DNA of 64,000 bases, taken from Desulfovibrio sp. (GTDB lineage Bacteria > Desulfobacterota > Desulfovibrionia > Desulfovibrionales > Desulfovibrionaceae). Positions 7,389-16,032 of this stretch are shown here, piece by piece; the stretch's first letter is position 1, and every line of letters starts with the position of its first letter. The translations under genes and the position numbers were made by a program. The stretch is taken from NCBI GenBank assembly GCA_030145055.1, contig JAQYWK010000005.1, forward strand, positions 124,001-188,000, written 5' to 3'. The notes below the pieces were generated by a model that saw only the letters and a list, made by a program, of their open reading frames with translations, had not been told where the DNA came from and did not search any database.

Positions 7389-8492
7389 ATGATAAAGAAA
7401 AAATCGCAGCAGGTAAGTGGGGAAGCTATCTCAGAGGTACTTCTTCAATTGTATGATATGGATCACGGGGTTGATTTTTTTGAGCAGGTTTTGCTTTTGA
7501 TGCAGGACCATGTTCCGTTTTTGGTTTCCGGCTATTCTGTTATCGATGTTAGAGCTAAAGCGTTAGATCTGAAAATGCTTCGGGATCAAAAAGGAATTAA
7601 TGTCTCCAATCTATCTGAGCTGGAAATGTATGTGCTCAGTCATCCGCTGCGTGACGTTTGTTATTATAATAATAGAGGTCCGGTAGTGGGTACTATAGAT
7701 TTGTTGCCGGAGAATGAATGGAAAAAGACACCTCTTTATAATGAAGTTCACCGGAAACTTGGTTTGGTTCACGATACCAGTATGCGTTTTTACATGGGGA
7801 GCCAGTGTGTGAGTTTCGCTTTTTGCGATACAATGCCACTTGCACAAGAATATTATCAATTTTTGAATCTCATAGCACCGCATCTTGCGCCCGCATACAA
7901 GTGCTTAAAGCTTCGAAGGAATGGGAGGTTGGAGAATCTTCCTGATAATGTCGTGATGATATCTGATAGCGGTCATCTTGAGGAAATTTCTTTTTCTGCC
8001 GCAGCTCTTCTGGATAAATATTACCCTATAAAAAAACTGGGTACAAAACACCTTCCAGATGATGTTTGGCGTTGGTTTCGTTGTGAAGCGGGAAAAGGCG
8101 AAAGGGGACAAGCACTCGTCGTCCGCCTTTCAGAAAGCTTACTTTCGCTTGGTTTGCTTCGAACCCCTAACGGATATTTGATAATTCTCGAAGAATATGT
8201 CGTGAAAGACCCTAGGAATATGCTTTTAAAGATGGGTCTAACGAAACGCGAATCGGAAGTGATCCTTTGGGTCTCTCAAGGAAAACAAAACCGTCAGGTG
8301 GCAGACCTTTTAGGGATTAGTACTGGAACTGTCCGTAAGCATATGGAACATATTTTTAGTAAGTTGAAGTGTGAAACACGCGGAGCAGCATCTGAGATTG
8401 TTTTGCGAGCTCTTTCTGAAAGGTCTTCTAAAGTACTTTCTGTTCAGTGTGTTACATGTACAAAAAAAATGCACTTATTGCGCCTCGCCTGA
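7389..8492 (+). CDS. LuxR-family transcriptional regulator
   Basis: A 367-aa regulator. The C-terminal LuxR helix-turn-helix is clear at about residues 278-340: LTKRESEVILWVSQGKQN, then VADLLGISTGTVRKHMEHIF. The N-terminal 270 residues match no sensor domain I can name; a GAF- or PAS-like ligand domain is possible. A short tail after the HTH contains a CVTC pair. It is the first gene of the island and reads toward the exported phosphoesterase, so it is a candidate local regulator. Its ligand is unknown. Confidence 0.85.
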   Translation: MIKKKSQQVSGEAISEVLLQLYDMDHGVDFFEQVLLLMQDHVPFLVSGYSVIDVRAKALDLKMLRDQKGINVSNLSELEMYVLSHPLRDVCYYNNRGPVVGTIDLLPENEWKKTPLYNEVHRKLGLVHDTSMRFYMGSQCVSFAFCDTMPLAQEYYQFLNLIAPHLAPAYKCLKLRRNGRLENLPDNVVMISDSGHLEEISFSAAALLDKYYPIKKLGTKHLPDDVWRWFRCEAGKGERGQALVVRLSESLLSLGLLRTPNGYLIILEEYVVKDPRNMLLKMGLTKRESEVILWVSQGKQNRQVADLLGISTGTVRKHMEHIFSKLKCETRGAASEIVLRALSERSSKVLSVQCVTCTKKMHLLRLA

Positions 8493-8705
8493 GCCTATTC
8501 TCAAAAATACGTAGATTGGCGTATATACACCCATATCGAACCTCAGTAGATGAATACTCCTTTAGAGTATGTGAATACGTGTGGGTCATTTTGTGTAAAG
8601 CCCTCCTTCCTACAAATCCAGTCGATGCGGTTCTCCCGCGGCTAATAGTTGAAATATAGAACTATTTTTACACCCACGAATTCTTATAATGAGAGGTCGG
8701 TTTCT

Positions 8706-10088
8706 ATGAAGTCATCTACAGATATTTATAATGCAGCAAAAAAAACAGAACCTAAGGATGTGTCTCGTCGCAATTTTATGAAATTTAGTGCAACAACAGC
8801 TGCCGTGCTAAGCCTCGCCCCTGTTTGCCTACTTACTTCCTGTTATCAAAACGATGAAGGTCCTGATCCATTTAATAATGGTACTGACGAACGAAATTTA
8901 ATTGTTGTTGCAAGTGATTTTCATATGGGTGCTGACTTAGACTATGCAGAAATCAAAGCGAATTTAATTCCTCTTCAGCATTTTTTTGAACGGATCGAAA
9001 CATCAGCTAATGTTAAAGAACTAGTTATTAATGGTGACTTGCTTGATGAATGGTTTGTTCCGGCAACTGTAGATACTTATCAAGGGTATGATCAGTTTGA
9101 TTTTGTTGAACGTATAGCGGCAGCAAATAAAGGTGTATTTGATGCCCTTAATAGGATTATTTTTGCCGGAAAAATTACAGTAACTTACGTACCAGGAAAT
9201 CACGACTTAACGATTACAGCTGCAAACGTTGAAAATGTTTTACCTGGGATAGTTCAGGTTCGTGATACTGGACTGTTGGGCCTAGGAACATACTCACCAG
9301 CTGGTTCTCCAAAAGTTGCGATTGAGCATGGTCATCGCTATAATTTCTTCTGCGCACCAGATCCTATTTCGAATCAAGTTGCCGCGCCAGGAACAATACT
9401 GCCTCCAGGGTATTTCTTTACAAGAATCGGAGCATTGCACGTAGTGCAAAAGTGCAAGAAAGGAGCCGATGTTGTACTTACGGTCACAGATCCTCTAACT
9501 ACTGTAAGTCAGAATTTACTATTTAGATATTGGGAGCAATGGAAATGGTCGTTAGGCATATTTCCCATAAATAATCTTTTTAGCGACAATATTATTGTGA
9601 CAAACATTAACGGATTTACCGCAACATATTCTGTTAATGACCTGCTTCCTTCTCAACCCGGTGGGGTAGGGCCAATTTCGGTGAATCTTTATTCTGGAGT
9701 TCAGGATACCTGGGCTGCAAGGTGTACTGCTAATAATGTTCCCGTAGCACTTGATACTGGTAACGCTATTGATAAAGTTGCTTCGGCTGAAGAAACGGAT
9801 CGTATGTCAATCGTTCAGTATTTTACGAACGCCAGTTCCGATAAAAGAATTGTTGTTTTTGGGCATACTCACGTGGCTACAATGTTTTCTTCTACAAATC
9901 TTACAGGACAAAAAACAATCTATGTAAATTCAGGGACATGGATTGATAGTAATCCTAATAGTACAACGACTAATTTTGTTGTTATAACACCTCAGAATTC
10001 TGAAGAATCATCACAAACAGCTGTAGTTTTATACAATTTTGAAGGTGAATACGTGAGAGAAATGTCCAGAGATTCAGTGCGTATTTAG
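8706..10088 (+). CDS. Tat-exported metallophosphoesterase
   Basis: A 460-aa calcineurin-like phosphoesterase. I chose the ATG at 8706 (GAGAGG ribosome binding site) because it places the twin-arginine signal SRRNFMKF at residues 20-27, followed by a hydrophobic stretch and LLTSC, a possible lipobox. All metal-binding motifs are visible: SDFHMG near residue 76, NGDLLDE near 115, PGNHD near 166, GHRYN near 216 and FGHTH near 388. The enzyme would act folded in the periplasm, hydrolysing phosphoesters of unknown type. A decayed copy of its Tat signal region lies at 15952. Confidence 0.85.
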   Translation: MKSSTDIYNAAKKTEPKDVSRRNFMKFSATTAAVLSLAPVCLLTSCYQNDEGPDPFNNGTDERNLIVVASDFHMGADLDYAEIKANLIPLQHFFERIETSANVKELVINGDLLDEWFVPATVDTYQGYDQFDFVERIAAANKGVFDALNRIIFAGKITVTYVPGNHDLTITAANVENVLPGIVQVRDTGLLGLGTYSPAGSPKVAIEHGHRYNFFCAPDPISNQVAAPGTILPPGYFFTRIGALHVVQKCKKGADVVLTVTDPLTTVSQNLLFRYWEQWKWSLGIFPINNLFSDNIIVTNINGFTATYSVNDLLPSQPGGVGPISVNLYSGVQDTWAARCTANNVPVALDTGNAIDKVASAEETDRMSIVQYFTNASSDKRIVVFGHTHVATMFSSTNLTGQKTIYVNSGTWIDSNPNSTTTNFVVITPQNSEESSQTAVVLYNFEGEYVREMSRDSVRI

Positions 10089-10192
10089 TTCATAAGATTT
10101 CAATAAATCATTTGTATTTAGAAGGTTCGAAGTGTTGCTATGAATATAATTACGTTGATGACTAATCTGCGATAATTTAAGAATGATTCAAA

Positions 10193-10714
10193 ACTCACCT
10201 CTCAAAAAGTACAGGAATTGTCCCGCTCGCGATTCATCGTAGCTCTTTTGACTGCACGAATTGACCACCCAATGCCTAAGCCTTTTTGCCGGGGCAACCC
10301 TGACCGCCGGTGCGCCTAAATTCATATATAAGACGAAGCTGTTCTCGAAGCCGGAAGACACCGCTGGCTTAATACGGGATATGAATGAATTCCAACCGGA
10401 TATTATTTCAGGCTATGCAGGAGTTCTTCACCAACTCGCATTGGCACAGCTTGATGGACGCTTAAATATAAAACCGAAAAGAATATAATCGTCCGGGGAA
10501 GCTCTCTCGGACCAGATGCGGCAGACCGTTGATAGGGCATTTAACCTTGATGTGGTGAATCTTTACGCATGTTCGGAGTCCATACTTCTAGGCATCCAAA
10601 AAGGTGCTCAAGATCCGTTCCTTTTCTTTAACGATTGGCATCACGTTGAAGTTGTCGATTCAATTGAAATGAATATAAAGACATGGAAATTTAAACTCAT
10701 TATTCCATATGTTT
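10193..10714 (+). pseudogene. Relic of a PaaK-like adenylate-forming ligase
   Basis: A broken fragment of the phenylacetate-CoA ligase/coenzyme F390 synthetase family. The readable part includes FQPDIISGYAGVLHQLA, then an in-frame TAA at 10486, then SSGEALSDQMRQTVDRAF, NLYACSES and HHVEVVD, which follow the family order (P-D-x-x-x-G-Y, SGE-x-L, Y-x-x-SE). A frameshift near 10260-10290 separates the upstream piece SRFIVALLTARID. The N-terminal P-loop and C-terminal domains are missing. It cannot make a working enzyme. Confidence 0.7.
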
Positions 10715-10741
10715 AGCTTAACATGGGGGGTGAATATATTT

Positions 10742-12232
10742 ATGAAGTTCTTCAAAAAATGCATAAGTTTTGGTTTTATTCTTTTGAATATTTTACTGGT
10801 TTTATGTTTATCAGGGTGTTTGTTTGGTTCGTCCAATGGGGATGAATCACTAAGCGTAGAGAATATTAATTTGATATTCGTAGTGAGTTCGGATTTGGCT
10901 TACAATGGCGCTGGCGACATTAATCCAGACACTGCAAATCTTACTGGTCAAGGGTTGCAGCGCGCGCTCCGCATGGGCTCGTACCTGAAAAGTCATGTGC
11001 TGGGAAAAGAAAACGTAACAAGTATTTACGCTCTCTCACCGATGACTCATTTGCAAACCGTAAATAACTACCCAGATATGACCGCCATAGGATCAATACA
11101 GCATTTTGCTCTTTTAAATCGGCATACTGTAGCTATCCCGCCTGCTGTTGGATATTCATCCTATACCGCTTACAGCTACCCCATTAAAGTTTCATATGGA
11201 GACGGTTCTGTGCCTAGTGGCGTTGTGGTCCCTGCTGATTATTGCCCTGATTGTATTGGGTTGGATTTCAACGATATGAAAGATAATAACGTTGGTATCG
11301 CAACGGGTATTATCTATGAAAACAATCCTGGTTTTTATGTTTTTTCTGCGCCATGGGAGACTACCAGCGTCATGATGGATAAGATCAATCGGTATCATGG
11401 ACTTGCTCTGGATATACCGAAGAATTATATCGGTCCAAACCTTGTTTATGTAATTACTATTTTTCCTGATGGAAATTCACGGTTGATTACCTATGATAGT
11501 AAGATCAATCCGCCTTCCACATATCCTGAACTACCATCAACGGTTGTGAAAGCTCCATGTACATACTCGCAGCAGTCCTATTCCAAAATTTCACTGAAAG
11601 CAGGTGATCCCGGTATTACTGTTCCTGCGAATATTAATAAAAGCGAGACCGTGTACATTGTCAGGCATGCAGAAGCGCATCCAGATCCGGCACCTGCTTT
11701 TGAAAACGGCAACTTTGTAGGGGCAGGGCAATGGCGTGCACTGGATCTTTCCAATGCTCTTTCCGGAAAAATAAGTCCCGACATTGTTTATTCCTGCGAT
11801 CCCGCACAGTGGTATTCAACAGCGGCTATCAATCCATTAGATTATATCAACGTATCCTACGTCAGGCCATCATTAACGGTATGGCCTTATGTTATAGCCA
11901 ATAACTTGCCTTATCGTTTGGTTTCCAGCTTTTTACTTATGGGTTCGAATCAGGGAAAGCTGGCTAGTGATTTTTTCTTTACAGGCAATACGTTTTCTAC
12001 TCAGACTGTCTTGCTCGCGTGGGAATCAACTCGGATTAAGCCTATAATAAATGAGCTTCTTAAAAGCTATGGTGCAAGCGGCGCTAATCTTCTCGATGAG
12101 AGCTGGCCTTCCACAGATTACAACACCATCTGGACTGTTACGATTGATGCGAGCGGTAATCTAACGGTGGAAAACGCGCTGTGTGAAGGTATTGATTCTG
12201 ATAAGCTGCCGGAGCAGGCCCCTCAATTTTAA
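10742..12232 (+). CDS. Lipoprotein with two histidine-phosphatase-like domains
   Basis: A 496-aa exported lipoprotein. The ATG at 10742 follows a strong GGGGGG ribosome binding site and opens a signal with lipobox LSGC at about residues 25-28. The C-terminal half contains the histidine phosphatase motif YIVRHAEAHP and GAGQWRALDLSNAL. The N-terminal half has the same layout (IFVVSSDLAY, then TGQGLQRALRMGSYL), but the catalytic RH is replaced by SS. So it is a tandem of a degenerate and an apparently intact domain, although the second catalytic His region is hard to place. Substrate unknown. A tail fragment of a paralogue survives at 18543. Confidence 0.7.
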   Translation: MKFFKKCISFGFILLNILLVLCLSGCLFGSSNGDESLSVENINLIFVVSSDLAYNGAGDINPDTANLTGQGLQRALRMGSYLKSHVLGKENVTSIYALSPMTHLQTVNNYPDMTAIGSIQHFALLNRHTVAIPPAVGYSSYTAYSYPIKVSYGDGSVPSGVVVPADYCPDCIGLDFNDMKDNNVGIATGIIYENNPGFYVFSAPWETTSVMMDKINRYHGLALDIPKNYIGPNLVYVITIFPDGNSRLITYDSKINPPSTYPELPSTVVKAPCTYSQQSYSKISLKAGDPGITVPANINKSETVYIVRHAEAHPDPAPAFENGNFVGAGQWRALDLSNALSGKISPDIVYSCDPAQWYSTAAINPLDYINVSYVRPSLTVWPYVIANNLPYRLVSSFLLMGSNQGKLASDFFFTGNTFSTQTVLLAWESTRIKPIINELLKSYGASGANLLDESWPSTDYNTIWTVTIDASGNLTVENALCEGIDSDKLPEQAPQF

Positions 12233-12256
12233 CTTTCCCGATGTAATGACTGGCGG

Positions 12257-13723
12257 TTATACTACTGCGTTTTGCCATGCGGCTTCTTTGAACCATGCCG
12301 CGCTCAGTTTGGGTGTGCGCTTTTGAGTTTTGAAATCTACGTGCACCAAACCGAAACGAGTTCCGAACCCGCCGGTCCATTCCAAATTATCAAATGCGCT
12401 CCATACGAAGTTTCCTTTTATAGGGATGCCTTCGGAGGTTGCCCTTTGTAGTTGGCCCATTGCGCTACGTAAATACATGACCCGATCGGCATCGAAAACC
12501 TCACCGTTAGAGGATACTTCATCGCTGGCTGCGCATCCGTTTTCAGTTATGTAGATTTCCTTCGGATTCCAAATAGAGTGGGTCAACCGTGGCGCCCAGT
12601 AAAGAACTTCAGGGGAAAACGTATGCCACGGAGATTGCATCTTGGGGTGCGATACGTTCATCGGCACTTCTTTGTATCCTGATTCATCCTCTGAAGCCAT
12701 TACGTACATTTTTGGGATGTATACATTGATGCCAACGAAATCTACCGGAGAGGCTATGTTCTTCAAATCTTCATCTGTGAAATCCGGTGCATTTTTACCC
12801 GCTTCTTTTAAGTACGAATCACTGTATTTCCCCGTCAGCATTACGTCCAAGAAGCGAGCGTTGAAATGGCGGGTAGCTGTTTCTGCTGCTTTGACATGCT
12901 CCGGCGTGTCGATTGCTGGAACCCCGCAAAACATTACTTCAGCAGGACCTACTTTAGTGTCTTTTTTACCTTTTGCTCGGATGGCTTTCACTGCCATGCC
13001 GTGGGCGAGGACGGCGTTATGTGCAACTTGATTTAGTTTCTTGGGTTCTAGTTTGAGGCCCGGAGCGAGTTCGATTTGAACAGACTTGCCTTGAACTATC
13101 ATTTCTATCCCACGATGGCCCATATCTACGAAATTCTGAAACTCGTTTAGCGTGAAAAAGTGTTTTACTCTGTCACTCAGTTTTTCCGCCATGAAACCTG
13201 CATATTCCGCGAAAGCTTTAGACGTTTCGCGTGTTTGCCAGCCTCCCTTGTCCTGTAATGCTTGAGGAAGATCCCAGTGGTAAAGTGTAGCGTAGGGTTT
13301 GATGCCAGCATCAAGTAATTCATCCACGAGACGGCTATAGAAATCCAGCCCTTTTAAGTTTGGCTGCCCTGTACCGTTGGGGAATATTCGAGGCCATGAG
13401 ATGGAAAATCTGTACCCTTTTGCACCCATATTCTTCATTAAATGTACATCTTCTTTATAACGTAGGTAATGGTCAATGGCGACGTCGCCAGTGTCATTGT
13501 TTTTCATTTTTCCAGGCGTGTGGGCGTACGTATCCCATATAGATTTGCCTTTGCCTTCCGCATCGGGTGAGCCTTCTATCTGGTAGGACGCTGTAGCCAG
13601 CCCCCAGCAAAAACCATCTGGGAATTTCGGCAATATGGGGGCTGATGTTGTGAAGCCGCTACCATTCTGTTGGGCCTTGTTTATATTTGGAATTTTTTTT
13701 TTGGAAGCGGAACCAGTAGGCAT
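12257..13723 (-). CDS. Beta-glucosidase, glycoside hydrolase family 1
   Basis: A 488-aa GH1 enzyme that would hydrolyse beta-glucosides or related glycosides in the cytoplasm. Visible are the N-terminal FPDGFCWGLATASYQIEG family signature, the acid/base segment TLNEFQ near residue 192 (canonical TFNEP) and the nucleophile segment YITENGCA near residue 395. The family-typical WSAFDNLEWTGGF near the C-terminus binds sugar. There is no signal peptide; the first 30 residues are a variable extension. It is convergent with the phosphatase lipoprotein. Within the island it is the only clearly cytosolic enzyme. Confidence 0.93.
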   Translation of the reverse strand: MPTGSASKKKIPNINKAQQNGSGFTTSAPILPKFPDGFCWGLATASYQIEGSPDAEGKGKSIWDTYAHTPGKMKNNDTGDVAIDHYLRYKEDVHLMKNMGAKGYRFSISWPRIFPNGTGQPNLKGLDFYSRLVDELLDAGIKPYATLYHWDLPQALQDKGGWQTRETSKAFAEYAGFMAEKLSDRVKHFFTLNEFQNFVDMGHRGIEMIVQGKSVQIELAPGLKLEPKKLNQVAHNAVLAHGMAVKAIRAKGKKDTKVGPAEVMFCGVPAIDTPEHVKAAETATRHFNARFLDVMLTGKYSDSYLKEAGKNAPDFTDEDLKNIASPVDFVGINVYIPKMYVMASEDESGYKEVPMNVSHPKMQSPWHTFSPEVLYWAPRLTHSIWNPKEIYITENGCAASDEVSSNGEVFDADRVMYLRSAMGQLQRATSEGIPIKGNFVWSAFDNLEWTGGFGTRFGLVHVDFKTQKRTPKLSAAWFKEAAWQNAVV

Positions 13724-13809
13724 GACTTTTTCCTAATTTAAAATTTGTGCTTATAGATATTCTTTAAAGCTCGTATATGTCCAATATTATTTACCATCAG
13801 GTAGTTGGA

Positions 13810-14589
13810 TTAGATCGTTTTAATTCTCCAAAACCTAACAGCCTTCTTAAGTCCATCAGGAGCAAGGTGGGCATAGCGTTGAGTCATTTTAAAGCTACTG
13901 TGCCCCATGAGCTTCTTAACGGTGTATAGGTCCGTTCCATGCTGGACATGCCATGATGCAAAGGTATGCCGTAGTGAATAGAAACAGACTTTTTGTCTGG
14001 GGTCTGCCACTTTTTCATTGAACATTTCAGCCGCAATTCTGCGAAATGTCTTTGAGACTTGTACAAGTTTACCCCCATCAATGGGGCTGAATAACCGTTC
14101 TGCGCTTTAGCCTCTCTCGTACTTGATTAATGAAAAAGGCTTTACGGTTAACTCCTGCTTTAGGATCTCGAATATAAATATCCTCATTCTCAAAATCGAT
14201 GTCCTGCCATGTAAGGGATGCAATTTCTCCGAATCGTAAGCCGCAGTATAGAGCTAGAATCGCCATGTCATGGGGCAGAGGGGATCGGATTTGTAATTCT
14301 TCAAGAAGCTCGTTCGCTTCATTTTTCGCTTGGCTTCTACTCGCTTATCTTTCAGGGATACAATCTTTTCGCCTTTCTTATACTGAAGTTTGATATCAGC
14401 AAGTTCAAGCCCAACTTTTTCTTCAGTCTAGCCTTCAGAAATCCAGCCGAGTACATGTTTGTATCGCTTGCCGCCTAGCTGGTAACGTATGCCGTAAAGT
14501 CGGTCGAATTTAGCGCCATGCTTTCGGCTTTCATGTTGATGAAATCGAACGCCTTTGAATTTTTGGGACGGCTGCCAGTTATAATCCAT
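13810..14589 (-). pseudogene. Decayed tyrosine recombinase (integrase)
   Basis: A phage/island-type integrase broken in several places. The N-terminal arm-binding part begins at ATG 14589 (FKGVRFHQHES, then KFDRLYGIRYQLGGKRYKHVLGW) and hits an in-frame TAG where a Trp is expected. After a central deletion, the catalytic region resumes with ALYCGLRFGEIASLTWQDI (first catalytic Arg) at about 14255, shifts frame near 14080, then ends with LRHTFASWHVQHG and LMGHSS-KMTQRYAHL, which hold the HxxR and Tyr motifs. It sits directly beside att-like copy B, as expected for the enzyme that inserted this island. Confidence 0.85.
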
Positions 14590-14618
14590 CTGAAAACTCT
14601 TGTTTTTAAAAAAAATAC

Positions 14619-14704
14619 ACCATTTTTTGTGAATAAAACTAATCTATTAGACATAAAGGTTTAGTCAGTTTTTTGTGTGGATAACCGCGTGGATAACATT
14701 TTAA
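14619..14704 (+). repeat. att-like direct repeat, copy B
   Basis: A diverged copy of the tRNA-Ala downstream segment in the same orientation as copy A, including a degraded version of the tRNA terminator and an identical 33-nt block with two GTGGATAAC units (14670-14702). It lies 30 nt from the integrase start and is the likely right attachment site of the first inserted unit. Confidence 0.7.
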
Positions 14705-14882
14705 TTTTTAGTCGCTTTTAGAAAAAGCTAGACGGCTTGACTGATTATAGCTTTTATTGTGTGTCGTAATGGCGAGAATCGTCGAAGCATCACATGGTTA
14801 AGAGAGTTTTATCAAAATGGTAGTATGGTAAAAGTTAATCGTAGACTTGTCTCTATCAAGAATGAATTCCCTAGGAGTAAGC

Positions 14883-15554
14883 ATGTTTGGATTTTTCAAA
14901 ATAAAAAAGCAAGTTGAATATCCGATTGTGAACATTGTTGTAGCGAATCAAGGGGCAGATGGAATGCTTGAGAAGGTCATGAGGGAAGTTTCAGAGCAAA
15001 ACATGATCGTCGCAATTGCTCTTGTGACTCTAAATGTGTGTCATATTGATGTGCAAAATTTACATAAGAATAAAGAAACAAGGTGTCTTAGTTCAAACAC
15101 TAATCATGACATATTGATGTTGACCTTGTTTTACTACTACTTAGAATTACAAGAAAAAAGCATGATCGGAGAGTACGACGAATATGATTATAGATTTGAT
15201 GACTATGATGATTATTTAGAGCATGAGGAGAAGATTCGAGAGCTTTTAATACAGCCAAGGCATTTTGTTTTGAATTTATATTACAAGTACTACGACAAGG
15301 AAGGGGTGACAAACTTTTTGCGGCGCAACTCTTCGTTTATTTTTAATAATAAAGTGCCTCATCAAGATGAGTTTTGTCAAAGATTGCGAATGTGCTATGG
15401 TATGGATTGCTTTTTCGATAGTCCAGATTTGTTGGGTCTAAAAAAAGATTTGATGTTGGTGGCCTTGTCGAACATTCATTATACAACTGTTGCAACGGCA
15501 TACATCGGAATTATGGACAAAGTTTTTGAGCAGTTTGATTATTTTTATGAGTAG
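14883..15554 (+). CDS. Hypothetical 223-aa protein between att-like repeats
   Basis: I do not recognise this protein. The ATG at 14883 has an AGGAG ribosome binding site 5 nt upstream. It has no signal peptide and no clear TM helix. It is rich in Tyr, Asp and Glu (a YDEYDYRFDDYDDYLEHEE stretch near residue 100), which gives a very acidic centre. The sequence is AT-rich compared with the core genes. It is the only gene between att-like copies B and C, so it may be a separate small acquired cassette. Confidence 0.6.
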   Translation: MFGFFKIKKQVEYPIVNIVVANQGADGMLEKVMREVSEQNMIVAIALVTLNVCHIDVQNLHKNKETRCLSSNTNHDILMLTLFYYYLELQEKSMIGEYDEYDYRFDDYDDYLEHEEKIRELLIQPRHFVLNLYYKYYDKEGVTNFLRRNSSFIFNNKVPHQDEFCQRLRMCYGMDCFFDSPDLLGLKKDLMLVALSNIHYTTVATAYIGIMDKVFEQFDYFYE

Positions 15555-15601
15555 CTTTGAATCAGGCGGATTACTTCAAAAATATAGTTTTTCCCTTTGA
15601 T

Positions 15602-15660
15602 TTATCATTTTTTAAATAAAACTGATTGTTAGCCGCTTTTTGTGTGGTAAGGATGTGGAT
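15602..15660 (+). repeat. att-like direct repeat, copy C (degenerate)
   Basis: ATAAAACTGATTGTTAGCCG, then CTTTTTGTGTGG and GGATGTGGATGATCTTTT, align with copies A and B but lack the terminator hairpin centre. The order repeat then hairpin (15722) matches copy A then hairpin (7070), supporting a common origin of the two blocks. Confidence 0.5.
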
Positions 15661-15721
15661 GATCTTTTAAATTATAGATTGTTTATTTTAAAGTTCAGTT
15701 TTATGTATTTTTCAAGTCATA

Positions 15722-15750
15722 AAGGCCAGCCCCATAACAGGACTGGCCTT
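15722..15750. repeat. Hairpin repeat, copy 2
   Basis: AAGGCCAG / CTGGCCTT stem with the loop CCCCATAACAGGA. It differs from copy 1 (7070-7098) by a single base in the loop by eye, in the same orientation. Confidence 0.75.
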
Positions 15751-15951
15751 CACTAATTTAATCGTAACAAACTCACCGCACGCACCTTCGCATACTCTTG
15801 AACATGAAAATATATACCCGCCGCCACTTTCGTTGATTGTTTTCTCGCTCAAGAAAATAATCAAAAATAGCTTCGTGTCGACTCTTCTAAATTTACCTAA
15901 AAACAGTATTCTTGTTATTTATGTAGTAATTTACATAGAGTCTGGTTAGCA

Positions 15952-16032
15952 TCAACTCGCGATTTTATGAAGTTTAGTGAAACAACTGCTACTATACTAA
16001 ATTTAGCCCCAGAGGACTTATGGTACATATGA
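15952..16032 (+). pseudogene. Relic of a Tat signal region from a phosphoesterase paralogue
   Basis: The frame STRDFMKFSETTATILNLAP matches SRRNFMKFSATTAAVLSLAP of the metallophosphoesterase at 8763-8823, with about 45 of 61 bases identical, then stops. The second arginine of the pair has drifted and no start codon remains. The relic runs directly into the ATG of the alpha/beta hydrolase at 16020, so it is what is left of a duplicated phosphoesterase gene. Confidence 0.75.

Noticed and set aside
7389-8492. Possible LuxR-type quorum-sensing receptor with an acyl-homoserine-lactone domain
   Set aside because: Only the LuxR DNA-binding domain is recognisable; conserved autoinducer-domain tryptophan and aspartate positions were not identified and no synthase gene is present.
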